Source: a virus
IMG/VR virus record: IMGVR_UViG_3300031974_002866
Location: 1-42,465 of that record
Strand: one strand, 5' to 3'
Length of the DNA: 42,465 nt
Made by a program: the position numbers and the translations under genes. The notes under the pieces were generated by a model. The model worked only from the letters and a program-made list of their open reading frames with translations. It made no database searches and was not told the origin of the DNA. This document shows, in pieces, positions 24,801 through 33,401 of the stretch (positions are counted from its first letter, which is position 1; each line of letters opens with the position of its first letter).

Positions 24801-27800
24801 ATTAATTCTGTCAGCGTTTCTGATATTATTGATATTAGACCGAGAGTTTCTGAATTCTCATCAACTACATTATCACCATTTGAATTTAATGCAAGAAACT
24901 TTACTTCTGCAGGAAATTCTGCTGCAAATATTCTTGCTTCTGATGAGTCAATTCTTCTCGACTATTCGTTCTACTTACCAAGAGTTGATAAAATCTTCTT
25001 GAGCAAAGATGGAACTTTCCAACTTATTAAGGGTGTCCCTGCCGAAGTTCCCATTCTTCCAAATAACATTGAAGAAAGTTTAGAAGTTGCAACAATAACT
25101 CTTCCCGCATATCTTTGTGATGCAAATGAAGTTAATATTGTTGCAAATAGACATCCTAGATACACGATGTCAGATATTAAGGGTCTTGAGCAAAGAATTA
25201 AGAACCTGGAATTCTACACATCACTGACATTATTAGAATCAGATACATCAAATCTTTACATTAGAGATGTTAATGGTCTTAATAGATTTAAGTCTGGTTT
25301 CTTTGTCGATGATTTCTCTTCTACAAGATCTCAAATTAAGAAGACTGGTGTTAAAAACAGCATTGATATCAAGAATTCAGTATTGAGACCTTCTCACTAT
25401 ACGAATGAAATTGACTTGGTTCTTGGTTCAAATTCTCTTCTTGGCATTGGAACAAGTCCAGATGCAAGTGTCGATCAAAGGTTTACTACTGATTTAGATG
25501 CAGTTGGTGTTGTTAGAACTGGAAGAGTTCTTACATTGGATTATGTTGAAGACACATATATCGTACAAAACTATGCAACAAGAACTGAAAATGTTACTCC
25601 ATTCTTAGTTACTTATTACTCAGGAACTATTGAGTTAACACCTTCCTCTGATGTTTGGATTGATACTACAATAACCAATTCAAAAACTATTGAACTTGAA
25701 GGTGATTACACAAAGACTGTCGCACAACTAGAACTTGAAGGTTATGATAAGAAAACTGGATATACTCCTTTAGTTTGGGGTTCTTGGGAAACTACTTGGA
25801 CTGGTGAAGATAAGAAACAAACAAGTGATACTGCTTGGAAGGGAAACAACCTTGTCAGAACTGATTCTGAAACCGTAACAAAAACTGGAACAAAAAGTAG
25901 AGAAGGCACTAGAAAGGTTGCTAAAGAAGTATTTGATGATATTAACATTGGACAATCGCTTCTTAGCACTCAAATTGTACCTTATTTGAGATCAAGAAAC
26001 ATTGAATTTGTTTCAAAGAGAATGAAACCATTGACAAGAGTTTATGGATTCTTTGATGGACAAGATGTCAATGAATATGTTGTACCAAAATTACTTGAGA
26101 TCGAAATGGTCAGCGGTACTTTTGAAGTTGGAGAAACTGTAAAAGATGTTTCTGCTACGACACCTGAGATATATGTTAATATATGCATTATGCCTCCTAG
26201 GTTACGAGATGGAAGTATAATGGGAAGACCATTGAGTCCAGCATTTGGTGGAGGAAATCCCGAAGCAACCGTATCATTTAGAGTTGCTCAACAAAATCAT
26301 AAGTATGGTCCATACAATGCACCGACTTCAACATATAATTTGAATCCTTATGATGAGCAACCAATTTCGGATTCTTATTCATCAACATCTAATATTCTTA
26401 ACATAGACACATTTAGTATATGCGATAAAAACACTAACAATTTCTTTGGATATGTCAAAGAAGGCACCAAACTTATTGGACAAACTAGTGGAGCAGTTGC
26501 GATTGTTAGAAGTTTAAAACTTGTCACTGATGATATTGGAACTATTATTGGTTCCTTATTTGTCCCCGATCCAAAGTTGGTTAATAATCCAAAGTTTGAG
26601 GCTGGAACAAAACTCTTTAGACTTACAAGCAGTGCAAATAATTCACAGATTCCTGGTTTTGTAGACACAAGTGCTGAAGAAAGATTTGAATCTAGAGGTA
26701 TTTTAAATAAGACCCAAGAAAATACATTATCTGTGAGAAATATGCGAGTCGAAACACAGACTCAAAAAGAAAGTGAATCTGTCACTGATGTGAATACTAC
26801 TGTTGTAGGAACAACTGTAGTTGGAACATATAAGCCACCCTCTGGACCCTCATACAGCGGAGGTGCATCAACTGGTGTAGAGATTTTTATTCCAGTAACT
26901 TCAAGTACTTCAGGTACTGTTACCGCTGGTTCAAAAAATATCAACCAAACAATTCTTAATGCTGTACAAAGTGCATATGTAAATGCTTTAGGAAGAAGAC
27001 CAGACTCTAGTGGTGAGCAATATTGGTCTACTACCAGATATAACGAACTGGTGGGACAAGGAAAAACGCAAGCACAAGCACTTGCCCAAATTAAAAAAGA
27101 TATTGCATCTAGCCCAGAAGCAACATACATTGGAAGAGGAACTGTTGCAAGTCAACAATCAAGTTATGCAATCAGTAGACCAACAGGTGGTGGTGGAACA
27201 ACATATACCAGTAGAGCAAATACTAGTACTGTAGGATCCACAAATGCTTCTCTGATTACAGCACAATATCGTGCAAGTTTGGGGAGAACACCTTCTGCAA
27301 GCGAAGTTTCTTATTGGACTAATGCAGTAAGAAGAACCGGATCTAACGTCGCTGTTGCTTTAAGTGCAATTAAAAATTCACCAGAAGCAAAAGCAAGAAG
27401 CAGTCGTACTTGTATCTTTGATCCTCTGGGACAAACCTTCTTTGTTGAAGAAACAAGTGGTATTTTTGTAACTTCTATTGATGTATTCTTTAGAACTAAG
27501 GATAATACTTTACCAGTTACAGTACAACTTCGTTCAACCAAACTTGGTCTTCCAACTTCGAAGGTATATCCATTCAGTGAAGTTGTAGTTGACCCCGACG
27601 ATATCAATCTGTCGGATGATGGAAGTGTTCCTACAAGAATCAACTTTAATTCCCCCGTTTATCTGAGTGGCGGAGAATTCCATTCAATCGTATTACTGTC
27701 TGCAAGTAATGATTATACTGCTTGGATTTCAAGACTTGGTGAAGTTGATATTACTACTGCAAATGAACCTGAAGAAAGACAAGTTGTTGTTACTACACAA

Positions 27801-29876
27801 CCTCTGCTTGGTTCTCTCTTCAAGTCTCAGAATGGTGTAACTTGGAATCCAAGTCAATATGAAGATCTTAAGTTTATTCTGAACAGAGCAATATTTGCAC
27901 CACAAGGAAATGTCAACTTCTACAACCCAGTTACCAATATTGATAGTGATTCTTCTGTCTTTGCAACCAGAAATGCTTTAGAGATTTCTTCTAATCAAAT
28001 TAGAGTTGGTCTCGGAACTACGGTACAAGAACCAGACTTTACTATTGGAAATACTGTCATTCAACTAGGTTCAAATGTTAGTGGAAATTATGTCGGTTCT
28101 GCAGGAACTGCAACTGGCACTATGAGCATTATTAACTCTGGTATTGGATATACACCATCATCTGGTTCCTTCACCTATTCCAATGTTGCATTAACTAATG
28201 TCACAGGAACTGGTAAAAATGCTACCGCAAACATCACTATTACCAATGGAGTTGCTGTTGCAGCAACTATCTCTAATGGTGGAACTGGATATTCTGTTGG
28301 TGATGTATTGACTTCGACAGGAATTGGTACAAATTCTCTTGGCAGAAACCTGAGACTGTCGGTTTCCGATATCACTGGTATTAATGAACTGATTATTGAT
28401 AATGTTCAGGGTGAGTTTACAGTTGGTGCTGCTGGAACAATTCAATATATCAATAACTCTGGTGTAACAACTGCATTGAATAGCAGTATTGGTGGAAATG
28501 TACTTGTTACTGATGTTGAGACTATTACTGATGGTCTTCATATCAGAGTCAATCAGAAGAATCACGGAATGCATTCTGCTCTGAATAGAGTTCAGATTGC
28601 TAATGTTGCAAGTGATATTCTTCCAACGAAACTCACTGCAGATTATGCAGTAGATTCTACCGATACTATTCTTATCGCAGATGCTTCCAACTTCGGAACA
28701 TTTGAAAATGTAGGTGTTGGAACAACCAATCCAGGATATGCAAAGATTGGTAGCGAAATTATTGAGTACACTGGCGTTTCTGGCAATTCACTTGTTGGAA
28801 TTACAAGAGCAATAGACGCTACAGTTTCCTCTTCTTATGATACTGGCAACTTTATAAGCAAGTATGAGTTGGGTTCTGTTTCTCTGCGTAGAATAAACAA
28901 GACTCACAGTCTGGCAGATTCTACTGTAACGGATTCTGTTGGTTTGGACTACTACACCATCAAACTTGATATGTCACAAAATGGCATAGACAGAAGTGTT
29001 GGAACAAGTTTCCCCAAACTGTACTTAAATGAAACAAAGTCTACAGGTGGAAGCAGAATCAAGGCTACTGAAAACCTTCAATATGAAATTGTAACACCTA
29101 TTGTTGAAAATATTACTCCACAAGGAACCAATATTGACGCTTCTATCAGAACAATTACTGGCACAAGTATCAATGGAACCGAAACTTCATATATCGATAA
29201 GGGATTTGAATCTATTTCGTTGAGAGGAGCAAATTACTTAACTTCTCCAAGATTGATTGCATCGAGAGTCAATGAAACAAATATGTTATCTACTTTACAG
29301 GGTAACAAATCATTTACTCTTGCATTGAATCTTACTTCGGCAAATGCTGCACTATCACCTGTTATTGACTTGGATCGCGTTGCAATGATTCTTACTTCAA
29401 ATAGAGTCAATGAACCAATCACAAATTATGTAACTGATAATAGAACTGCAGATCTCTTGAATGATCCAAATGCCTTTGTTTATGCAACAAAACCAATTTC
29501 CTTAGAAACTCCTGCAACTGCTATTAAGATTTTCCTGGCAGCAAACATTAACAAGTTTAATGATGTCAGAGCGTTCTTTGCTATTGCAAAAGAAGCAACT
29601 GAAGAAATGGTTTATTACCCATTCCCAGGATATTCAAACCGTCTTCAGTCTGGTCAGGTAATTGACATCTCACAAAACAACGGTTCTCCAGATAAGTTCT
29701 TCTCTAAGACTGATACTTTGGCACTGACAGAAGATCAAGTATCTTACACAGATCTTGAGTTTACTATTGATAACTTGCCATCGTTTAAATACTTCAGTGT
29801 GAAACTTGTTGGAACATCAACTAACCAAGCATATCCACCAAGAATCAAAGACTTTAGAACCATTGCACTTGCATAA
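21837..29876 (+). CDS. Giant virion protein with DUF4815-type N-terminus (2679 aa)
   Basis: The N-terminus (APYFDDFDPQNNYYKVLFK, then PVQARELTTLQSMLQDQI) is the signature of DUF4815 phage structural proteins. A conserved-looking core lies near 1384-1421 (RSRNIEFVSKRMKPLTRVYG; FFDGQDVNEYV). Two DUF4214-like segments occur at about 1703-1765 (ALGRRPDSSGEQYW) and 1806-1856 (YRASLGRTPSASEVSYW...NSPEA). 'GxGY' repeats lie near 2100 and 2146, and a 'GSEIIEYTG...GITRAID' module near 2268-2340. The C-terminus ends with a compact domain (FPGYSNRLQSGQVIDIS). AAGGA at 21829-21833 supports the start. It follows gp8, where T4 has gp9-gp12, so it is probably the peripheral baseplate or fibre-attachment protein of this phage group. 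The function is inferred from position. Confidence 0.92.
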   Translation: MPQETNLNTAPYFDDFDPQNNYYKVLFKPGYPVQARELTTLQSMLQDQIEKFGNHIFKEGDSITGGGVRYNNNLPSVIVNTTFSGINVSNYISDLNGGTLIGTVSGVKARVKAHLNESAFPGEPYTLYVNYLSSSGDNTTFIEGETLAIETGFSNDVVSFQDGENVLNIVAENALSLGSMAVLAEGVYFVRGYFINIPEQTIILEPYSNVPSYRIGLEVFEEVINSDIDPDLNDNAKGFSNYTAAGADRLKVRAYLVKKPLDNEKYENFIELMVVNNGDVTAIRKNTQYNEIAKEFARRTYDESGDYYVNPPSIVAKETLNDLVGSQGVFLEDQTTYNGNTPSESLGTYTISPTKAYVRGYEVETVSPTYLDFEKPRTTKLAENQSINYTTGPTFSLNRVSGSPIIGLSTTYTVSLRDSRIGASPTTAAGKEIGVARVYDFALESGAYDVTDSNLNVWDTALFDIQTYTEITLNENITLDTPTHIKGKASGATGFLKYAATNSGIITAYNIRGSFALGENFIFDGIENNRVSTAVTAYGTNDVKSIYGIVGAASTFNGDVIQSSNNVIGLVNISAGSGGISTVTNADLSKYFVGIATVGNLVAYSNPGLSVPTFSKVESVSQNSLTLSSVTSVSGICDGSLPTTDINPSDFRILSSNFQEALDKTLYTVLPKQKVSSVDLTDSNLTIRKQFDVTISSNSTGAVISGSDELTFLPFDEERYVLMRTDGSTEILTEDKFVFTNGSKTLTINGLGTDSPAKLIATLRKINVKSKIKNRNKVKTITVTKSKYEKSGIGATTANDGLTYGPGYGMRVQDEEICLLVPDVFKIHAIFESSGTSDATLPKLTLTQLSGPTNKTGDLLSGDEFKSETGSFVGLYVGAVDDLNINYIALNNKTLSAGEVIKFKESGITAVVSVNDLGDNDISDNYYLDNGQRDTFYDYSRIVRVPTSKEPTRRLKIVYEYADFSASDTGDITTINSYGEFDYCDLPSINSVSVSDIIDIRPRVSEFSSTTLSPFEFNARNFTSAGNSAANILASDESILLDYSFYLPRVDKIFLSKDGTFQLIKGVPAEVPILPNNIEESLEVATITLPAYLCDANEVNIVANRHPRYTMSDIKGLEQRIKNLEFYTSLTLLESDTSNLYIRDVNGLNRFKSGFFVDDFSSTRSQIKKTGVKNSIDIKNSVLRPSHYTNEIDLVLGSNSLLGIGTSPDASVDQRFTTDLDAVGVVRTGRVLTLDYVEDTYIVQNYATRTENVTPFLVTYYSGTIELTPSSDVWIDTTITNSKTIELEGDYTKTVAQLELEGYDKKTGYTPLVWGSWETTWTGEDKKQTSDTAWKGNNLVRTDSETVTKTGTKSREGTRKVAKEVFDDINIGQSLLSTQIVPYLRSRNIEFVSKRMKPLTRVYGFFDGQDVNEYVVPKLLEIEMVSGTFEVGETVKDVSATTPEIYVNICIMPPRLRDGSIMGRPLSPAFGGGNPEATVSFRVAQQNHKYGPYNAPTSTYNLNPYDEQPISDSYSSTSNILNIDTFSICDKNTNNFFGYVKEGTKLIGQTSGAVAIVRSLKLVTDDIGTIIGSLFVPDPKLVNNPKFEAGTKLFRLTSSANNSQIPGFVDTSAEERFESRGILNKTQENTLSVRNMRVETQTQKESESVTDVNTTVVGTTVVGTYKPPSGPSYSGGASTGVEIFIPVTSSTSGTVTAGSKNINQTILNAVQSAYVNALGRRPDSSGEQYWSTTRYNELVGQGKTQAQALAQIKKDIASSPEATYIGRGTVASQQSSYAISRPTGGGGTTYTSRANTSTVGSTNASLITAQYRASLGRTPSASEVSYWTNAVRRTGSNVAVALSAIKNSPEAKARSSRTCIFDPLGQTFFVEETSGIFVTSIDVFFRTKDNTLPVTVQLRSTKLGLPTSKVYPFSEVVVDPDDINLSDDGSVPTRINFNSPVYLSGGEFHSIVLLSASNDYTAWISRLGEVDITTANEPEERQVVVTTQPLLGSLFKSQNGVTWNPSQYEDLKFILNRAIFAPQGNVNFYNPVTNIDSDSSVFATRNALEISSNQIRVGLGTTVQEPDFTIGNTVIQLGSNVSGNYVGSAGTATGTMSIINSGIGYTPSSGSFTYSNVALTNVTGTGKNATANITITNGVAVAATISNGGTGYSVGDVLTSTGIGTNSLGRNLRLSVSDITGINELIIDNVQGEFTVGAAGTIQYINNSGVTTALNSSIGGNVLVTDVETITDGLHIRVNQKNHGMHSALNRVQIANVASDILPTKLTADYAVDSTDTILIADASNFGTFENVGVGTTNPGYAKIGSEIIEYTGVSGNSLVGITRAIDATVSSSYDTGNFISKYELGSVSLRRINKTHSLADSTVTDSVGLDYYTIKLDMSQNGIDRSVGTSFPKLYLNETKSTGGSRIKATENLQYEIVTPIVENITPQGTNIDASIRTITGTSINGTETSYIDKGFESISLRGANYLTSPRLIASRVNETNMLSTLQGNKSFTLALNLTSANAALSPVIDLDRVAMILTSNRVNEPITNYVTDNRTADLLNDPNAFVYATKPISLETPATAIKIFLAANINKFNDVRAFFAIAKEATEEMVYYPFPGYSNRLQSGQVIDISQNNGSPDKFFSKTDTLALTEDQVSYTDLEFTIDNLPSFKYFSVKLVGTSTNQAYPPRIKDFRTIALA

Positions 29877-29878
29877 TT

Positions 29879-30097
29879 ATGGAATACGCAAAAGTAGAAG
29901 GTCACGTAAATTTAATACGTGACCAAAATACCAACGCAATTTTAAATACTAATATGACTGAATATGAAAAATACATTTCTATGAGAGATACAAAAAATAA
30001 TGAAAACCAGAGAATGAAAAATATTGAAGATGAAGTATCTGGTATTAAATCAGATCTTAATGAAATTAAAAATCTTCTTAAAAATCTGGCAAAATAA
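29879..30097 (+). CDS. Small coiled-coil protein (72 aa)
   Basis: It starts two bases after the stop of the DUF4815-type gene. The N-terminal part (YAKVEGHVNLIRDQNTNAIL) is hydrophilic. Residues about 45-70 form a heptad-like helix (IEDEVSGIKSDLNEIKNLL), predicting an oligomer. Placed between the baseplate and neck genes, it may be a minor virion component or assembly factor. I recall similar small proteins beside gp13 in cyanophages but no assigned role. Confidence 0.82.
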   Translation: MEYAKVEGHVNLIRDQNTNAILNTNMTEYEKYISMRDTKNNENQRMKNIEDEVSGIKSDLNEIKNLLKNLAK

Positions 30098-30106
30098 TTA
30101 CCATCT

Positions 30107-30114
30107 ACTAAATA
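30107..30114 (+). promoter_or_regulatory. Late-promoter-like motif before gp13
   Basis: ACTAAATA has the TAAATA core with C in place of the usual A, and ends 21 bases before the gp13 ATG, at the same spacing as the better matches. Confidence 0.45.
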
Positions 30115-30134
30115 CTACAGGATAAGTTGTATAA

Positions 30135-30965
30135 ATGGCACAACCATCATCTAGACAAGGACTCATAGATTATTGTAAGAGGCAACTTGGTGCTCCTGTA
30201 TTGGAAATCAATGTTGCCGATGAGCAACTTGATGATTTAGTAGATGATGCTCTACAATATTTTAATGAAAGACATTTTGATGGCGTATCTCAAACATATT
30301 TGAAATACCAAATTACTCAGGATGATATTGATAGGGGTAGAGGAAATGTTGGTATAGCAACCACAACTGCTACTGCAACAATAGGAGGGTCTTCAGAAAC
30401 CTTTACCTTTACTGAAAATAGTAACTATCTTCAAGTTCCAGCATCAATCATTGGTGTTAATAAAATATTTAAGTTTGATGGAACTAATAGTGTCACTAAC
30501 AATATGTTTAGTGTTAAATATCAGTTATTTTTGAACGATATTTACTTCTGGGGTTCTACTGAACTTTTAACATATGCAATGACCAAAACCTATCTTGAAG
30601 ATATTGATTTCTTACTCTCTACTGATAAGCAGATAAGATTCAATCAAAGAATGGATAGGTTATATTTGGATATTGACTGGGCAAGTGTTTCTATTGGAGA
30701 TTACATTGTTATTGATTGTTGGAGGTTATTAGATCCTAATGATTTCAGTAGAGTATGGAATGATTCATTCCTTAAGAAATACTTGACTATCTTAATTAAA
30801 AAACAGTGGGGACAAAACCTTATCAAGTTCCAAGGAGTTAAACTTCCTGGTGGCGTTGAGTTAAATGGGAGACAAATATATGATGATGCTCAAAGAGAAC
30901 TTGATCAGTTAATGGAGAGAATGTCCAATACATATGAACTTCCACCATTAGATATGATCGGATGA
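30135..30965 (+). CDS. 13: gp13-like neck protein
   Basis: gp13 forms the head-completion ring with gp14 that closes the portal after packaging and receives the tail. The product is 276 aa (T4 gp13: 309). The N-terminal block (RQGLIDYCKRQLGAPVLEIN, then DEQLDDLVDDALQYFNERHF) is diagnostic. Later segments (LNDIYFWGSTELLTYAMTK; LYLDIDWASVSIGDYIVIDC; FLKKYLTILIKKQWGQNL) agree with the family. One base separates its TGA from the gp14 ATG. It shows no repeat insertion, unlike gp14 and gp15. Confidence 0.95.
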   Translation: MAQPSSRQGLIDYCKRQLGAPVLEINVADEQLDDLVDDALQYFNERHFDGVSQTYLKYQITQDDIDRGRGNVGIATTTATATIGGSSETFTFTENSNYLQVPASIIGVNKIFKFDGTNSVTNNMFSVKYQLFLNDIYFWGSTELLTYAMTKTYLEDIDFLLSTDKQIRFNQRMDRLYLDIDWASVSIGDYIVIDCWRLLDPNDFSRVWNDSFLKKYLTILIKKQWGQNLIKFQGVKLPGGVELNGRQIYDDAQRELDQLMERMSNTYELPPLDMIG

Positions 30966-30966
30966 T

Positions 30967-32376
30967 ATGCTTAACCCATTTTTCCAGCAAGGTTCAAATA
31001 CAGAACAGTCTTTAATACAAGACTTAATCAATGAACAACTTCGTATGTACGGAGTTGAGGTATATTATATTCCAAGAAAATATGCGACAACTAATACAAT
31101 AATAAGAGAGGTTATTGAGTCTAAGTTTGACAATGCATATCCTATTGAAGCATATGTGAATACCTATGAAGGGTATGAAGGACAGGGAACTATCTTATCA
31201 AAGTTTGGTGTCCAACCATTGGATGACTTAACCATTACTATTTCAAAAGAAAGATTTGAAACTTATATTACACCTCTTATAACGAGTTTACCAAATATAG
31301 AACTTGCAACTAGACCAAAGGAAGGAGACTTAATTTATTTTCCTCTTGGTGATAGACTTTTTGAAATTAAGTTTGTAGAGCACGAAAAACCATTCTACCA
31401 ACTTCAAAAGAATTATGTTTATCAACTAACTTGCGAACTCTTTAGATATGAAGACGAACTTGTTGATACTGGTGTTGATGAAATTGATGATAATGTAAAA
31501 GACGAAGGATATATTCAAACTCTTACACTTGTTGGTTCAGCAGTAACTGCAACAGCAAACACATATATTGTCAATGGTGGTGTAAGATTCTTCACTCTTT
31601 CAACTAGAGGAGATGGATACTCCGCTGCTCCAAGAGTTGCTCTTTCAGCAGCACCTGCAGGTGGTTTAACTGCGGTTGGTGTTGCAACAATGATTGGTGA
31701 TTTAGTTGATTGTGCTGGAGATAAGGCAGCATCCAAAGTTCAAGGTGTAGAGGTTGTAAACTCTGGATATGGTTATACTGTCGCACCATCTGTTGCATTC
31801 TTTGGTGGTGGTGGAGCAGGTGCCGCGGCCACTGCAACAATTGGTGATGGTGTAATTGGAATTGTTACGGTTACAGGTGGTGGATCTGGATATACTACTT
31901 CACCTTCTGTTTCGTTTACTAATGAAATATTCCAATCAGGTGTCACAACAGCATCTGCATCAGCACACGCATATATCAATGGTGCAGGTATTGTAACTGC
32001 AATTTACATTACAAACGCAGGTCTTGGTTATAGTGTTGCACCAACTGTTGAAGTTGCAACTCCTGTTGGTGTTGGTTCTACTGTTGGTATCGGAACCTTC
32101 ACTTACAATGAAGTTATTACTGGAAGTGTCAGTGGAAACACTGCTCGCGTAAGAGAGTGGAATACTGTAACAAATACTTTAGAAATTGCAAATCTGACTG
32201 GAGACTTTGTTCCAGGAGATGTTGTTATGGGATCAGAGTCTGGTGCAATCTATAAGGTTAGAGTTGTTAATAAGGACAATCTTGTCGATCCTTATGCTCA
32301 GAATGATATTTTTGAGACAGAAGGTGACAGTATTCTCGACTTTACTGAAGGAAACCCATTTGGAACTCCTTCCTAA
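30967..32376 (+). CDS. 14: gp14-like neck protein with a large internal repeat insertion
   Basis: gp14 pairs with gp13 in the T4 neck. Residues 1-180 are typical (LINEQLRMYGVEVYYIPRKY; YVNTYEGYEGQGTILSKFG; PKEGDLIYFPLGDRLFEI). The protein is 469 aa, against 256 in T4. The extra length is mainly four repeat units with 'GxGY(S/T)xxP' at about residues 217, 268, 308 and 354, followed by a 'GSVSGNTARVREWN' strand-rich segment. The last 35 residues (NDIFETEGDSILDFTEGNPF) look like an original gp14 end, which makes the repeats an internal insertion rather than a tail. The repeats resemble those in the giant baseplate proteins. They may decorate the neck. Confidence 0.93.
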   Translation: MLNPFFQQGSNTEQSLIQDLINEQLRMYGVEVYYIPRKYATTNTIIREVIESKFDNAYPIEAYVNTYEGYEGQGTILSKFGVQPLDDLTITISKERFETYITPLITSLPNIELATRPKEGDLIYFPLGDRLFEIKFVEHEKPFYQLQKNYVYQLTCELFRYEDELVDTGVDEIDDNVKDEGYIQTLTLVGSAVTATANTYIVNGGVRFFTLSTRGDGYSAAPRVALSAAPAGGLTAVGVATMIGDLVDCAGDKAASKVQGVEVVNSGYGYTVAPSVAFFGGGGAGAAATATIGDGVIGIVTVTGGGSGYTTSPSVSFTNEIFQSGVTTASASAHAYINGAGIVTAIYITNAGLGYSVAPTVEVATPVGVGSTVGIGTFTYNEVITGSVSGNTARVREWNTVTNTLEIANLTGDFVPGDVVMGSESGAIYKVRVVNKDNLVDPYAQNDIFETEGDSILDFTEGNPFGTPS

Positions 32377-32379
32377 ATA
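32372..32379 (+). promoter_or_regulatory. Late-promoter-like motif before gp15
   Basis: CCTAAATA includes the TAA stop of gp14 (32374-32376) and ends 22 bases before the gp15 ATG. Confidence 0.45.
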
Positions 32380-32400
32380 GTTTATCACATTGTTTGAAAA

Positions 32401-33396
32401 ATGTTTGAGTATTTTTACCACGAAATATTAAGAAGAACCGTTATTGGATTCGGAACACTCTTTAATGATATTTCGATTCAACACACCGATTCTTCGGACA
32501 ATACAGTAAGCACTCTCAAGGTGCCGCTGGCATATGGTCCTACTCAAAAGTTTCTTGCAAGGTTAGAGCAGGTTGCAGACCTGAATAAACCAACTCAATT
32601 GTCTCTGCCAAGAATGTCTTTTGAGATGATTGGTCTTAGTTATGACCCTACAAGAAAAGTAACTTCAACTCAAACATTTATTTCTGCTCTTAGTAGCGAT
32701 AAGAAGAAACCAAGAAAGACATATATGCCCGTGCCATACAATATGGCATTTGAACTAAGCATATACACAAAGTTGAATGATGATATGCTTCAGATTGTGG
32801 AACAAATCTTACCATATTTCCAACCAGCATATACTTTAACTGTTGATTTGGTAGATCAAATTGGTGAAAAGAGAGATATTCCTGTGGTGTTTGAAGGCAT
32901 CACAATGTCTGACGATTATGAAGGAAACTATCAGACAAGAAGGTCATTGATTTATACTTTAAGGTTTACTGCAAAGACATATCTCTTCGGTCCTATTTCC
33001 GATCCTTCAAAAGATATTATCAAAAAGGTTACTGTTGGTTATACTGCTGGAGACAGAACACAAACACCAACAAGAGAATATACATACAGTGTAGAACCAA
33101 GAGCAACGCAAAGTTATACAAATAATGTTGTAGCAACTCTCTCTACAGATATCACCGATGTAGCAACAACTATTCAAGTTAGTGATGCGTCTTCTATTGC
33201 AGTCGGTGGTGTTCTTGTTATTGATGATGAGAACTTCCGTGTTGCATCTAAGTCAGGAACTAAGATAACTGTTGAAAGAGGATACGACTCCACAACAGCA
33301 ACTAACCACGTCTTAGGAACGGACATTAAGTTAATTACTGCAGCAGATGCAGACCTTATTCAATACGGCGATAATTTTGGTTTTGATGGATTCTAA
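32401..33396 (+). CDS. 15: gp15-like tail sheath stabiliser/completion protein
   Basis: gp15 caps the tail tube and sheath and makes the contact with the neck. The N-terminus (YFYHEILRRTVIGFGTLFND) and the segments MSFEMIGLSYDPTRK, YMPVPYNMAFELSIYTK and VFEGITMSDDYEGNYQTRRS are typical. The product is 331 aa, against 272 in T4. The surplus corresponds to a C-terminal module at about 243-315 (ATTIQVSDASSI; GGVLVIDDENFRV; ITVERGYDSTT), which also occurs in the giant proteins of this window. gp16 begins six bases after the stop. Confidence 0.94.
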   Translation: MFEYFYHEILRRTVIGFGTLFNDISIQHTDSSDNTVSTLKVPLAYGPTQKFLARLEQVADLNKPTQLSLPRMSFEMIGLSYDPTRKVTSTQTFISALSSDKKKPRKTYMPVPYNMAFELSIYTKLNDDMLQIVEQILPYFQPAYTLTVDLVDQIGEKRDIPVVFEGITMSDDYEGNYQTRRSLIYTLRFTAKTYLFGPISDPSKDIIKKVTVGYTAGDRTQTPTREYTYSVEPRATQSYTNNVVATLSTDITDVATTIQVSDASSIAVGGVLVIDDENFRVASKSGTKITVERGYDSTTATNHVLGTDIKLITAADADLIQYGDNFGFDGF

Positions 33397-33401
33397 CTTA
33401 T

